Source of the DNA: Bromus sterilis
Lineage: Eukaryota > Streptophyta > Magnoliopsida > Poales > Poaceae
DNA length: 64,000 nt
Direction: 5' to 3'
Assembly: GCA_950022295.1 (NCBI GenBank)
Contig: OX465598.1
Location: forward strand, 343,865,324 to 343,929,323
Shown: piece by piece, positions 1 through 13,484 of the stretch
How the letters are laid out: every line of letters starts with the position of its first letter
Position numbering within the stretch: the stretch's first letter is position 1
Translations under genes and position numbers: made by a program
Notes under the pieces: model-generated
Seen by the model: the letters and a program-made list of their open reading frames with translations, nothing else
Told to the model about the DNA's origin: nothing
Databases searched by the model: none

Positions 1-177
1 CACGATGTCCTAGGGCCTTGAACTTTACGAATTTGGTTCATATGGAGTTTAAGGCCTTTTACTCCAAGACACGCCTTCCGAGGCCTCAGTCCACCTCTTC
101 CAAGAGACGTTTGAGTGTCGCCAAATTTTTCCGCTAACCTACCCAACTTACGCTCGAGGGAAAAGTTCGAACATCAA

Positions 178-2031
178 TGATACGTCCAAAACGTATCTAT
201 AATCTCTGCTTGCTCCATGCATGTTTTGTGTGATATTGCTATGATCTAGATACACTTTCATACACTTTTGATCATATTTGGACTAACCTATTAACTCAGT
301 GCACCACAGTGCCAGTTCCTGTTTTCTGCTGTTTTTCTATTTCAGTTTTCCCCCATATAAAAAGTGCTCCAAAAATTCGGGAAAAATTAGATAAAAAATC
401 AGCGCAGAAGAACCTTCTAGATGAACCTAGGTGGGGCCAGAGGGCCACCACCAGGGGCCTAGGCGCCCTGGTGGCGCGCCCTAGGGGCTGGACGCGCCAG
501 GGGGGCGCCTGGACCCCTGGCTGCCCCCCTTTGCCTATATATTCTCCGTGACGAGAAACCCTCAGAAGAAGAACCCTTTTTCGTGATCTCGCCTCTGTTC
601 CGCCGCCGCCGCGCTTCCGAGATCGGGAGCACCAGCAGACCTCTTCCCGGCACCCTGCCGGAGGGAGGGCCGACCTCCGGGAGTCTCCTCTCCACCATGG
701 ATGCTTCCCGGATGTGCCGTGAGTAGTTTCCTTTGGACCATGGGTCCGTGATCAGTAGCTATGTGATGTTCTCCTCCCCTCTTTGTTCTTCATGGTTTAG
801 ACCTCGTGAGCTGCCCTACATGATCGAGGGACTTTTGTAATCTTTCTGCTGTTGATATGCTGAGTTTGATGGGATCTGATGGATTATGAGATTATGATCA
901 GATTGTGATTGAGTAATATATTTGGTTCTTATCTCTTATATTTCTGTTCTTAAGTAATTCTTGCATGTTCTCCATTGATGTTTATTGCTTTGGCCAAGTA
1001 GTAGGTAGTAACCCCAAGACGGAACGTTATGCTCGATTGTGGGTTCATGCCCCCTGATGACACGCTTGAGTGACAGAAACATGAGTCTAGGGGATGTGTT
1101 GTTGCCACAAGGGGGAAAACAACGGTGCTTGTAACCGCGGTTGCAAGGATTGTTTACTTTACGCAAAGTGCTTTTTAATGCAGTTGTCTGTTGCTTTGGG
1201 TTTACACTTTGGGTGGGGCTCGCAACTTAATACCAGCGAGATATTCTGGATAGATATCTCAAGGTGGATGATTAGTAGTAGATGCAGTTGGATTTCGTTC
1301 TACTTATTTTGGCGTTCTGCCCATGCTTTTGAGCCTCTTCCTTTCTTTTGTAGCATAGTTAGCATTGCGGTGCGTTCATAATCCTGTCAATTGCCCTTCT
1401 GTAATTTGTTCACCTCCCATAGCATTTTTATCGTCTTTTGGGAGAGAGACATCACTAGTGAACATCACGTATCCCGGTCCATATCTTCATCACTGTTTCC
1501 ACGCTCATTTACTTTTTTACTTTTACTTTCAGTTGCTATCATTATCCCTTGTGTTTGATCCTTTGTAAACAACAAGATCGGAGAGATTGACAACCTCTAT
1601 GAACTTCGTTGGGAAAAAATATCAACTTGGTTGCTAAAACTATTTTTTCATTAGTATTTTCCACATTACAATTCTACTTACCTGATAATTATTCATATAG
1701 TTGATACTCCTAGATTATACCATTTCCTCATTACTGTTTCCACGCTCATTTACTTTTCTGCTTTTACTTATAGTTGCTATCATTATCCCTTGTGTTTGAT
1801 CCTTTGTGAACAACAAGACCGGAGAGATTGACAACCTCTCTGAACTTTGTTGGGAACAAAGTTATTTGTGTCTGTGTGCAGGTCCGCGTCAGTTGCGCCG
1901 CTGACACCTACTTATCATCTCTGGAGTCCTACTGGAGACAAAACTTGGTATCTTCACCGAGGGAAACTTGCTGCTGCATTGCATCACGCCTTCCACTTGG
2001 GGCTCACCAACGAAGGGGCGAGAAGCCATCA
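178..2031 (+). repeat. Solo LTR V, TGATACGTCC family
   Basis: It begins TGATACGTCCAAAACG like the LTRs of X, and runs through the same early block ('cagttcctgttttctgctg', 'gtgctccaaaaa') before diverging. It ends near 2031 in '...gaagccatca'. No primer-binding site follows and no polypurine tract precedes it, so a solo LTR is most likely. ACATC occurs at 171-175 and 2031-2035, which may be an imperfectly placed TSD. An internal duplication lies at about 1480-1615 and 1733-1855. The 3' boundary is the least certain point. Confidence 0.55.
1480..1855 (+). repeat. Direct duplication inside LTR V
   Basis: Two copies of a block of about 120 bp, offset by about 253 bp, share 'tgtttccacgctcatttac', 'ttgctatcattatcccttg' and 'ggagagattgacaacctct'. 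The spacer between them is AT-rich. Confidence 0.8.
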
Positions 2032-3098
2032 CATCCGTTTGCGCCTGTTTGGCCATCTTACTGCAAAAAAAGTGTGCGGCTATGTCCCAGATGGCATGCC
2101 ATCTGCCTGGAGCGCCCACAGGAGATAAGTGCCTGACTCATCGAGTCACCCGGAGGCTCGAAGGATGAGCCTGCCGAGTGTCCCGTCTACTATAACAACG
2201 GAAGATCCTCCGGATGACTCACCAAGTCAGCCGGAGGCTACACCTTCACCAAGTGGGTGTTCCAGCTACACCAAAGAATGCAATGTGAGTCCTCAATAAA
2301 ATATAGCTTATCATAGCAAGCATGGCGGATGAACCTGCGTAGTCTTCGGGGGTTATCTCTGTGTTATTTATAGTTGGCTGCATGCTCGGCCCGGGATCGG
2401 CTGTCTCCGGGCAGACCGGATAACCCAAATCGTTATTTCCCATAGATGGATTAGTAGTGTGTAGGATACCAAACACTCAATTTTCGAGCCAGCTGCAGAC
2501 CGCAGGTCGGCTGTAATGCTGGTAAGAGCAAAACCTGAAGGTCACCGCACATGAAAAAACATCCGAAGAGAGAACAGCTTGGTCGACCCCATCGTTTCCT
2601 GTTAGATGTCGGCTCGGTTGAGTTTGCTCCCCGAAGTCAAGTACTGTACACTCTATCTTGCGGCCCACTCTCGAGCCGGATGCAGACCGCATGTCGGCTG
2701 TAATGCTGGCGAGAGCGGAATCCAACGGGTGGAACGAACAGAAAAATGACCAAAGGGCTCGAGCTAAGCCGAATCGTCCTTCCGAGGCACAGTCTACACT
2801 TTAGAAAAATAATGAATATTTGATATGTCTTCACTGACCAACTCTATCTTATGCATGATCGTTTCCGGGGGAAAACTGCTGAGACCCTCGACGCCATCGA
2901 CTGCAACAGAAGCAAAGAGAAGATCCGAGCCGACTGCAAGCTGTCGGCCCGAATCTCGGAGGCTACACCCAGTGGGTGCGCTGACGCGCCCCCACCGGAA
3001 AGAAGCTGCCCCAAGGGAAATCATCATCATCATCTACCCCGACAAGAAAGAAGACCCTTCGGATGACTCTGCGAGTCACCCAGAGGCTCGGAGGCTAC

Positions 3099-3380
3099 TG
3101 TCGGGGGAATAACCCCCCGGTAGGGTCAAGCAGAAGGAATAATCTTCGAAAGCATCGGGTGCCGATTGCGCCCTCAGCTCAGCTCGGCGGCTGTCGACTT
3201 CTCCCCGCCGATCTGTCAGCTCGGACCGTCGACTGCCCACGCATCCCGGCCGACTGCTCGTCTGTCGGGTGCCGATTTCCCGCAGTTCGGCTGCCCGGAA
3301 GTCAACAGAAGCATCTCCAGCGGGTGGATAAGATCGTCTACGTGTGCACCCCAAAATATCTAGCGAGTGGATAAGAACGC
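3099..3380 (+). repeat. 3' LTR of element W, left part (interrupted by X)
   Basis: It starts TGTCGGGGGAATAACC directly after a purine-rich 'gaggctcggaggctac', the usual arrangement at the 3' LTR of a gypsy-type element. It is cut at 3380 by insertion of X and resumes at 35476. The last five bases, AACGC (3376-3380), are repeated at 35471-35475. Confidence 0.7.
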
Positions 3381-4837
3381 TGATACGTCCAAAACGTTTC
3401 TATAATTTCTACTTGCTCCATGCTTCTTTTGTGTGATATTATTATGATATTGATACACTTTCATACACTTTTGATCATATTTGGACTAACCTATTAACTC
3501 AATGCACCCCAGTGCCAGTTCCTGTTTTCTGCTGTTTTTCTATTTCAGGTTTCCCCCATATTAAAAGTGCTCCAAAAAATCGGGAAAAATCAGATAAAAA
3601 ATCAGCGTTCCGGAAGCTTCCGGATTCATCGAAGAAGGGCCAGACGGGCCCCACCTGGTGCCTAGGCGGTCAGTGGGCGCAGCCCAGGGCTTGGCCGCGC
3701 CGGGAGGCCGCCTAGGCGACTGGTGGCCCCCCTGGTGCCCCCCTTTGGCTCCTATATATTCTCCCATCCCAAAAACTCTGATTCCAGACCCCTTTTCTCC
3801 AGAAGCAATTCCGATCTCCGCCGCCATCGCCAGCAAGCTTCGGGGGACCAAAATTCCTGTGCCGGCACCCTGCCGGGACGGGGAAGTTCCCCCGGATTCA
3901 TCTTCATCGACGTTGCTTCCTCCCTCCATGATGCGGGAGTAGTTCCTCCTCGGGGCTGAGGTTTTTACCAGTAGCTATGTGGTCTTCTCTCTCTCCCATG
4001 ATGTGATCTTGATTGTGATCATAAGCTATGTTAATCTAGGATGATCCCATGATGTTTCCCCTTCTTCTATGTATTGGATTGATGTACTCACTTGATCTTA
4101 TCTAGTATAATCCCGATACCATGGTGACAACGGTCTATTGGACATGGGTTAGAAGAATATTTTCATGAGTGATTTCCTCTTTTGTGTGTTGATTGAAGAT
4201 TGAGAGTCTCTTGGTGATTTTCTTTGACTATCCTTTAGATATGTTGTGGTGATTGTGGTACTCTCTTTGGATGGCCGCGGTGACATTGGGAAATCCATAG
4301 ATGAGAACTACGAACTCTGAGGTGTGCTTTTGTAGCCCTACACAATTCTCGTCCTCTCTTGACCACAAAGGAATGACCTCCGAGTACGTCTCCATTGCAT
4401 GTTTTATGAGGAATATCATGTGATTAGACTATGTTAATGTTGTTGGGAGTTGCCACTAGTGAAAGTATGAAGCCTAGGCCTTGTTTCCACCATTGCAATA
4501 CCGTTTGCGCTCACACTTACTACTTGTTTGCTTGCTGCACTTTTTATTACAGATTTATATTACCTTGCCTTGCTACACCTATCACCCATATTTTACCATC
4601 TCTTCGCTGAACTAGTGCACCTATACAACTCCTAGTTGTATTAGGTGTGTTGGGGACACAAGAGACTTCTTGTATCTTAATTGCAGGGTTGCTTGAGAGA
4701 GACCATCTTCAACCTCTACTTCCCTGAGTTCGATAAACCTTAGGCCATTCACTTGAGGGAAATTGATGTTGTCCTACAAACCTTTGCGCTTGGAGGCCCA
4801 ACATAGTCTACAAGAATAGAAGCGTGCGTAGACATCA
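3381..4837 (+). repeat. 5' LTR of X
   Basis: 1,457 bp, TGATACGTCC...TAGACATCA. Collinear with 34053-35470 apart from small indels. The largest is about 40 bp near 3600-3645 that is absent from the 3' copy. Confidence 0.9.
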
Positions 4838-4846
4838 AGCTATTTC

Positions 4847-4864
4847 TGGCGCCGTTGCCGGGGA
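4847..4864 (+). other. Primer-binding site of X (tRNA-Asp type)
   Basis: TGGCGCCGTTGCCGGGGA, nine bases after the LTR end, matches the complement of a plant tRNA-Asp 3' end as I remember it. Confidence 0.8.
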
Positions 4865-4938
4865 ACTAAGTGTTTGAAGGTATATCTTTAGATCTTGCAA
4901 TTAAATCTTTTCATTTCTTGTTTTTATTTTCACTTGTT

Positions 4939-7400
4939 ATGTTTATGGAAAACCGCACTCTTAGTTCGTTGATTGGGGAAGGCCGCTTTACCACACCCGT
5001 GGTAGAGAAGTCTCCTCCACCTACTGAATGTATTCCATTCCAAATACCACTTGGGATAATTGAAATAATTAGGAATGATTGTTATGATGGAACAGACAAT
5101 CCTAGTATTCATTTGTTGAAACTTACAGAACTTTGTGAGTTATTTAAGATTTCAGGTTTGACAAGAGATGCAGTCATGAGGAAATTATTTGCCTTGTCAC
5201 TGAAAGGAAAAGCATTGGAATGGTATAGGCTACTAGATGATTCTCACCTGCTGGATTGGGAAGAGATACAGTCTCTCTTTTACTCCAAGTTTTATCCTCT
5301 TCATGAAGTCCATGAGAATAGGAATTATGTTTATAATTTCTATCCTCATGACGGAGAGAACATAGCTCAAGCTTGGGGGAGACTAAAAACTTTAATGATA
5401 AAATTTCCTAACCATGGGCTCCCCAAAGATATCATTATTACTAATTTTATGCAAGGCTCTCTCGACAGGATAAAGACTTGCTCGATGCTTCCTATATGGG
5501 TTCTTTCACAAACGAAAAGATTAATGCTAAATGGGAACTCCTTGAAAGAATTCAACGCAGCACTGAAGATTGGGAGATCGACAAAGGTAAAGAGTTAGGT
5601 ATAATTTATGAGTATGATTGCATTAAGTCCTTTGTTGAAACTGCAAGTTTTAATAAGTTTAGTGCTAAGTTTGGGCTTGATTCTCAACTCCTTGTTGATT
5701 TCCTCAAATATTTTGCTTCACATCTTAATATGCCTAAGGAGGATTGGATAAAGCATCATGAACCTTTTAAAGAGATCTGCAAAGAAAATAAAATTGTTCA
5801 TGATGATTGCAACATGCATGATCCAATTCCTGAAAATGAAGTTTTATATAAGCATGTTAATTTTTGTGGAGTGGATAGACCTTGTGAAAGGCCTATGATT
5901 GAAGAAGGGAAGTATTGTAAGCAACATAAGCATGAAAGAACAATCACTTGGGTCAAAGATTTAAATGAAATTGCTAGAGAATTGTGTGACCTTTATCCTT
6001 TTGCTTGTGAACTTTGTGGTATAGAGGGTCACTTTAATTTTCAATGCATGAACTTTCAAAACATAACTGTTAACCAGTTGTGTGATAACATGATCACCCC
6101 TGATCTTTATGATGAACTTATGTTATTTTTGATGTGTGAAGAGTTATCAGAAAAGACTTCTTGGCTAGATGTTAATGCCTTAGGAATAAAAAATATTTTG
6201 AAAAATTGTCATCTCTATTGTGTTGTTAATTGCCATGAAAATGATTACATAAGTAAGATTAGAAAGCAAGGAACTTTACCAAAGTATAAAAATGTCTCTT
6301 ATATTTCTACTAATAAAAAGGAGAGTTTCTCCCAAGTTTCCCCTATTGTTTCTAATGATAAACCAGGATATATGGATAAACTTCATCTCCAACCACGCCC
6401 TCCTAAGGTGAAGAAGAAGAAGAAAAAGAAGAGGAGGAGGAAGAGGAGCAAGAAGGAAGAAGAATGGGTATCAACCTGGCCTGAGCATATTCCTCGCATC
6501 AATTTTTATCCTAACGGACATAAATTTATGGAGGATGGTGAGCTTGATTGCATTCATTATTATCCTGATGTTAAGTCCGTAGGCACTATTGAAGATGATT
6601 TTGATTATGATATGCATGTTACTTATTGTGATTGGGAAGATGATGATAATGCTACTTATGATCTTGAAAATCTTTTCGGTGCCAACTCTGAAAATGATGA
6701 TATGGAAATCTCTAAGATTGGGGATGATAGGGTTGCAAGTCCTTTACCCATTAGTGATGTGGTAATTGATAATTATTTTGCTAGTAAGAATAAAGACAAC
6801 ATGTTTACAAATATAGTTGCTAGAAATGATAATACTCTTCTCTACTATGATGATGTTATAACTCCTATCTATAGTGATTGTAAATGTACCTATGACATAA
6901 GGAGAAATTATCCTTATGAAACTTGTCATAATCATGGAGGGGATTACTCCCTTGCTGAACACCATCTTCCTAATACACAATTAATCTATAGTGTTCAAGT
7001 TGTTTATGATAGTCCTACTCCCACTATTACCAATGAGAAAGATTATGCTTATGTGGAGAGTAAGAGTACCTTTTTGCATGTGGATCATGGTAACAATGCT
7101 TTATGTGATACTTATATTATTGAGTTTATTCATGATCCCACTGGAAATTATTATGAGAAGGGAACACATGCTTATAGATATTTAAATAATATCAAGTTCC
7201 CTCTCTTTATGTTGAAGGTTTTGAAGCAGCACTTGTTTTGCCTTCCTATGCTTATTGCTTTGTGCCTCAATGAATTATTCTATTGCAATATTCCTATGCA
7301 TAGGAAGCATGTTAGGCGTAAATGTTTTTCGTATTTTCTTCTTGATGCTCTCTTTTGTTCTTCAACTCTTATTCCTGCGAGAGCATCATTAAAATCTTAA
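4939..7400 (+). pseudogene. Gag-like protein of X, frameshifted
   Basis: Two reading frames together form one gag. The first (ATG 4939 or 4945 to about 5480) carries a retrotransposon gag domain with motifs such as 'ALSLKGKALEWYRLL' and 'FPNHGLPKDIIITNFMQGSL'. Reading then continues one frame over, from about 5480 to the stop at 7398-7400 ('LDASYMGSFTNEKI' onward). The second part has a CX2CX4HX4C zinc knuckle (6006-6047), a Lys/Arg-rich run (about 6408-6455) and a long acidic Asp/Tyr-rich tail. No protease or polymerase follows. Gag normally packages the element RNA in cytoplasmic particles. The shift near 5480 may be a mutation or a programmed shift; I cannot tell which. Confidence 0.75.
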
Positions 7401-10307
7401 GTCTAGCTAATGGCTTTAAAGAAGCGCTTTCGTGAGGCAGCCCGCAACGAATTTAAGTTTTACTTTTTTTCCCTTATGTTTTTAGTGGTCTTGATGATTG
7501 TTACTACTGTAGCAACATCATTGTATCTTTAATTTTCAAGCTTTGTGCCAATTATAGCTTCTTATGACAAGTGAAGTGAAAGTTGTGACATGCTGTCCAG
7601 AAAATAGATTCTGTCCTCGTGACTAGAAAAATCATGGAAAAATCCCAGTTCATCTTTTTGAGCTGAAAATTTTACACAGCGTGCTCTATACAACTACGGA
7701 ACTTCCGTAGGTTTTGAGTTTTTTTATTTCAGTTGCAGAAGTATCCCTAAAATATTCTTTACTACCTTCTGGTCTGTTTTTCACAGATTCTGTCATGTTC
7801 TGCCTTTTCTTCATTTTGCAAACCTTAATCTTGATTTTTCTTTGCAAAAACTTTTTGGCAATCTTGAGAAACAGTAGCTATTCAAGAATATCCTTATTTC
7901 CAGTAGAGAAAAAATTATTTTATTATGGGTACTAACCTCGCTAATCAGATTATGATGAGTTATGTATGAAGAAAGTTTTCAAGTGTGCGAGGGAAGATGA
8001 TGAAAGAAGATTCATGAGTGTCAAACGCTCAAGCTTGGGGATGCCCCCATGCACCCCCAAGACATATTCAAGGAGACTCAAGCGTCTAAGCTTGGGGATG
8101 CCCCCGTGCATCCCCTTCTCCATCAAAAATTATCAGTTCGTCTTTCGTTTCACTATATTTTTATCACTTCATGCGTTATGTGCTATGCTTGGAGCGTCTT
8201 GCTCTTTATTTCCTTTTTAGTTTTCTTTAGCTTTGCTTGCTGTTCACAACAAGTTAGAACCCAGCTTTCTTTGTGTGGGAGAGAAACACGCTCCACTTTC
8301 AAAATCTAGAACACATCATAGGAGTTTTCATGCCTATTTCTTTGTTGTGAGTGTTCTTTATCTTTTTCATAGCTACTACCATGTTTAGCTCTTAGTTTTC
8401 ATGCTTATATTTTTAAGATCTTTTGTTTAGTTTGCTTCTGGAACTCTCTTGAGTTTTCATGTTGATCTTGTTTAGAGAGTTTGCCTGTTGCACTGAGTTT
8501 TGTGTCTTGTCTTGAGAGTAGGTAATTGAGGTTGGTATTTAATTTTAGTAGTAACTTGCAATAGTTTTGAGGTATTGATGTGAGTAATGTTTGGACTTTT
8601 GGTGTCAAGAGCTTTAGCCTATTAGTGATAGATGTCGTATTTTGGGCAACCCGTGTTTATTTTCAAAACTTACAAAATTAGTTGAGAACTTTAGCTACTA
8701 GATGGATCACTACTCTTTGGAGGGATCGAATATTAGAGTACACTCACGTACCATGAGTCGAGGATGCGCAAGGATAACCAAACCCCCATACACTCCTCCT
8801 CGGAGTACTTGTCTCTTTGTGAACCTCCTTATTAGATTGAGAGTTACCGATAATAAGTGCATGAGTTCTTCGGACTAATGTGAGTATTCGAAAGTTGACA
8901 CTTCCACCTACCCATATTTTTCTAGCCTCTCCTGTGTCGTGCATTGCTTTCTTCTCACTCTGAGAGTTGGCATCCACCTTCGCCGGTACATCCAAATCCT
9001 TGGCACGATACGCTCTGTTATCATAAACCTACTTATATCCTTCCTCAAAACAGCCACCATACCTACCTATCAAGGCATTTCCATAGCCTTTCCGAGATAC
9101 ATTGCCATGCAACATCCATCTTCTCATGACTTGATCTTCATGTCATACATGTTACTTTCTTGATCGATGAGCCGCATGCTAGTTGGGCCTTGCCCTAATC
9201 ATTGCTACATGACGAGCTAGTACCATTGCATATCCTGCTACACTGGCAGAGGCATACATTTGCATACATCATGATAGATACATCTTCTTTATGATTTGAG
9301 TACCTTGTAAAGTGTGAAAGATCTTATATACTTCTTGTAATATATAGAGTGTTGCCCCTAAAGTGAGGAAAAGATCCCAAAGAGGACAAAATCAAAAGAT
9401 CCCAAAGAGGACAAATGAGAGAAATAGAAAGAGCCATTGAGGCCACAAAAAAAATACAAAAAATAGAAAAAAGAGAAAAAGAAATAAAAAGAGAGAAGGG
9501 GGCACACTACTATTCCTTTTGAAAGATCCACACTCGTACTCCATCTTATATCTTGTACTCCATAGAGATTATCATTCATGCATATAGCTATGTGGGGACC
9601 TTCACACTATAAAACTTGGCTTGTATATTCCAATGATGAGTCTCCTCAAATGAGCTCTAGGTCTTCTTGAGCAAGCAAGTTGGATGCACCCCACTAGTTC
9701 CATCGTAGACCTTACCTTAGCTCACATGTGCATCCGTTGCATGGCAATCCCTACTCCTCACATCGTATCTATCATTTGGCTTTTTTTCGCCTATGATTTT
9801 CCTCATTGATATAAGCCTTTCACACCCTTTTTGTCTTCCTCCTCCACCATATTCTCTCTTTGTCATCCTAAGTGTCAAATTTCTTGCTTACGCTCATCAA
9901 TTGCATGAGTGCTCAAAATATGGAGTGGATCATTTTGACTTGTACCTAGCTAGTAGTCTGGGGATGAGTCAAGATAAGATTCCAAAGAAGACCAAGTGTG
10001 TAGCTTTAGTAGATTGAGTTCTCAACACAAAAATACTTTTTTCTCGTATATCCCTATCCCCTTTCTTGCACGCAAACACCATTGGGAGACATTCGAGTCA
10101 CAGACAGCGAGAGCTCTTGCACCTTTATGTTCTTATGTTGCTTGTTTCAATGCTAATATAGACTCTTGCCTGTTATGACTTGAATTGGATTACATGCCTT
10201 GATTGCTTTACTTAAAAGTTCTTATATGGTTGGTAGCATGTCACCACAGAAATTATGCTTGTTATCATTTACCTAATCGAGGACGAGCAGGAATTAAGCT
10301 TGGGATG
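7401..10307 (+). other. Non-coding 3' interior of X
   Basis: About 2.9 kb without a convincing ORF. It contains two copies of 'aagcttggggatgccccc.tgcaccccc' spaced about 57 bp (8030-8120), a short duplication 'gatcccaaagaggacaaa' (about 9375-9420), and a terminal 'aattaagcttgggatg' (10291-10307) that would abut the 3' LTR. Long non-coding tails of this kind are common in non-autonomous grass LTR elements. Confidence 0.6.
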
Positions 10308-13300
10308 TGTAACGACCCCTATCTTTGCATTAGTCTTTAACACTTAAGTATAATTAAGAAAATAATTAAAAAGAGTTCATTAATACATCTCAGATTTGTG
10401 TAACAAATACAAATGTCTCAATCAGAAACTTTATCCATATAATTGAAATAAATACATAGTACTTGAATATTACAATTCTTGGAAAAAAACATAGGAGACC
10501 ATACTACAATATTTTACAACAAGGCTACTTTGACCACACAAAAATATCTGAGTCAACCAGGATTTCAAGGCACACTTGACACACACAAACCACCACCTCA
10601 CGTGTGTAACACCCTCACTGTTAGTGAACAGTAATCAGGGTCACTGTTAATCTCTACTGTTCAAAACTTTTGTTTGATCAGCTGGTTCAGTTCAAATTCA
10701 AATTCTCCTTTGATATTGTTGCAAGCAAAATTAACCATGGACCTTGATCATCATTGGCCAACTAAAGTCCAAGCCATTTGAATTAAAATTCAAACAAACC
10801 CTAAAATGCCCTTTGATGAATATTAAAATTATGGTGACAATAAATCTTTTCCAAAAATCTTGGAACCACTTTTATAAAATCCCAAATAATCATTGGACCA
10901 TGCCAATGTGGTCATGGGTATTTATTGTGCTACTGAAAAATTGTAAACAATTAATAACAGTAGAAATTCCAGGCCAATTGCTCATTTAATAATAAATTAA
11001 AAATGCAAAAGAATTTATAAAACTCCAAATCTTTTTGTGGCATCTCAATATTGTGCTACACTAATTTTGGACTATGTTACAAGTTTTACAAAAATGTTTA
11101 AGCAACTAAACAAAATGCAAACATAAGAGAAAACAGAAAAGAAAATACAGAAAAGGAATAAAGCAAAAGGAGCCCACCCCCTGTTTCCCCCGGCCCACCC
11201 GCGCAGTCCAACTGGCCCAGCCACGCCCCCTTCTTCAACCTCCGTACAGGGGAGGGCGTGGCAGGCATCCCCACTGCCACCGGCGACCCCCCCCCCCTCC
11301 GTGGAGCTCATCCATGGCTCCCCCAGGCGGATAAGAGCCCCCCGCGCCCCTCCCTCCCTCTGAAACCCTAGCCCATCCCCATTCCCCTCGCGTTCGCCCC
11401 CTGGTCGTCTTCAAGCTCCTGCCCGAGCCCGTCATGGGCACCACGGCGAACCACCGCGGCGACTCACCGTCCTAGCCTCCTCCAGCGTGTCCAATCGCCG
11501 CCTCGTGCCCGTCTTCATCACCTCGCGCGGCCAATCGACGCCACACGCCCGGGAGCCGACGCCAGTTTCGTCGTCTTCCTCCGACCACCACGGGATCCCG
11601 ATGAGAAATTCGTCGCCGTCGCGCCCCCATTCACCTCGCCGCCTCCTCTTCCGCGTTCACTGTGAGCTCGCGCCCCTCCCCATCCTCTCCTTCCTCTCGC
11701 TCGTGCCCTGTGACCGCCGTTCCGCGATCCGTTGCTCCGGCTGCCGCTAATGGCGTCTCTGCCGCTGTTTCCCTCCACCCCACGGCCTCCCATTTGTCCA
11801 AGTTGGACGCGCCCGAGTGCCAGCTACGCGTAGAGCCCCCCCACACTTGCTCCCGTCGCCGGAGCTGGTCGGCAGCCTCGCCGCCGGGCCACTGGCCATG
11901 GTCGCCGCCGTGTCCGGCGGGGCTAATCCCCTGTTAGCGTTAGTCCCCCCCCTCTCTCTCACTGCAGATGGGCCCCGCCCCCACTAACTGCTATTAGCCC
12001 TCCCCTCTAATTAACATTGTTAATTAACAGAGATAAACCCCCTAGATATTTTTGGATTAAATTAAATGCAATTACTAAATGAGCCTATGACATGTGGGCC
12101 CTCTGGAATATTAGTTATAAGTAAAACATTTTTATTAAATACTGTGTATGACATGTGGGACCCACTGGTCAGTAGGCCCCACATGTCAGTTGACTGGTCA
12201 AACCCCTGTTCTGGATAATGTTTATTTATTTAATAAAAGAAATTCAGAAAATGATATAAAATGATTTAAATTTGGAAATTCAATATCTTTTAAACCGTAA
12301 GTCAGATTCAAAAACTTTATACATCAAAATTGATCCGAAAAATATAACGAATACGGATACGCTATCCGTATGTCTACCCCACCCCTCTAACACACCGATC
12401 ATCGACACTCCCGCCCTCCGGGCTGTTTGTCGATAATTCCCGGTGCCGGTAAAAACATGTCGGATGAATTTACTCCGAACACGAAAGTTGTCCGGAATGG
12501 TTCAACTAACATGTATACACCCCCGTTATCATTGTCGGATGTCCACGACACCTCCGGCATGAACCCTTCCCCCTCCGGACACCCTGTCCGGTAATCACCC
12601 CGGAGCTGGCAGTTCATCCCCAGATGAATTCCCGCTCCGAGCAACGTACATTGCACTGCGTTATAACACCGATTAACATTGCATACGTCATGCTATTCAT
12701 CTGTTTGCTATGATTGCTTTGTATTTACTGTTTCTCCCCCCCTTTATTCTCCGGTAGACCCCGCTGCTACCACCGACTACACCGCTGCCGGGTACGACTA
12801 CTTCGTCGACGACCCTGCCCCTACCGTCGAGCTTCCAGGCAAGCAGAGCCATTCTCTTCCCCAGATATCGCCTACCTTTCCGTACTTTCTTGCACTAGGC
12901 ATTGTTACTGCTGCTGCTACGATTACAATCCTATTCAATTGCATAGCCTGATTTTGTCGCCCCTTGATGTACCCCCTTTATCCTATGCTGCCTATTATAT
13001 TTATGCATTATTCAGCAGTGAACCCTGCGCATTGTTAGCTAGGACTAGGTAGCGGGCCGTGATCACTCAGGGGGTGAACACGGATACAATATATACAACT
13101 ACACAGGTACGGTACAAAGCAGACACCGCTAAAGGCCCCTATCTGGGTTATGCCTAGTCACCTCAAGTGTGAGCTATCAAGGAGTAATCCTTGTACTCCA
13201 CCCGAGGCTGACTTTGTCTTGCCGCCATAGAGTCCTGAACAGCGGTTGTCCTTAAGGTAAGAAGTCAGGCGACCCAACGGTGCCCGCGAGCGATATATCG

Positions 13301-13484
13301 TCGGGAACGACAGGGAGGGTACGACCGACGTTACTGGCGTGCTTGGCCCCTGCTCGTATCTCGCGAGAGTTACCAAACCACGAAAGTCGAGCTCTACCAA
13401 GAGCAAACGCGAGACAAGGTAAGGAGACGGTTCACCTTGTTGGTAACCGCAGTGACTTGGTGGGACGACAGGGCAGGCACCGAT

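Larger units (their letters stand above)
1..3098 (+). mobile_element. Internal/3' non-coding part of LTR element W, carrying solo LTR V
   Basis: No credible coding sequence is visible. The stretch leads into the LTR start at 3099. It contains three copies of a 'gatgactc..c.aagtca/gagtcaccc.gaggct' motif (about 2130-2165, 2212-2245, 3060-3098); the last directly precedes the LTR and sits where a polypurine tract would be. A pair of related blocks occurs at about 2485-2570 and 2672-2755 ('gcagaccgca.gtcggctgtaatgctgg'). The 5' LTR and coding region of W are not in the window. The assignment to a gypsy-type element rests on LTR style only. Confidence 0.5.

Noticed and set aside
3381..4837. LTR at 3381-4837 first read as a 5' LTR of a separate short element or solo LTR
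   Set aside because: The AACGC duplication at 3376-3380 and 35471-35475, plus the primer-binding site at 4847, show it is the 5' LTR of the element closing at 35470.
11072..11962. Overlapping ORFs on both strands in the GC-rich block of Z
   Set aside because: Compositional ORFs inside a solo LTR with no recognisable motif or splice structure.
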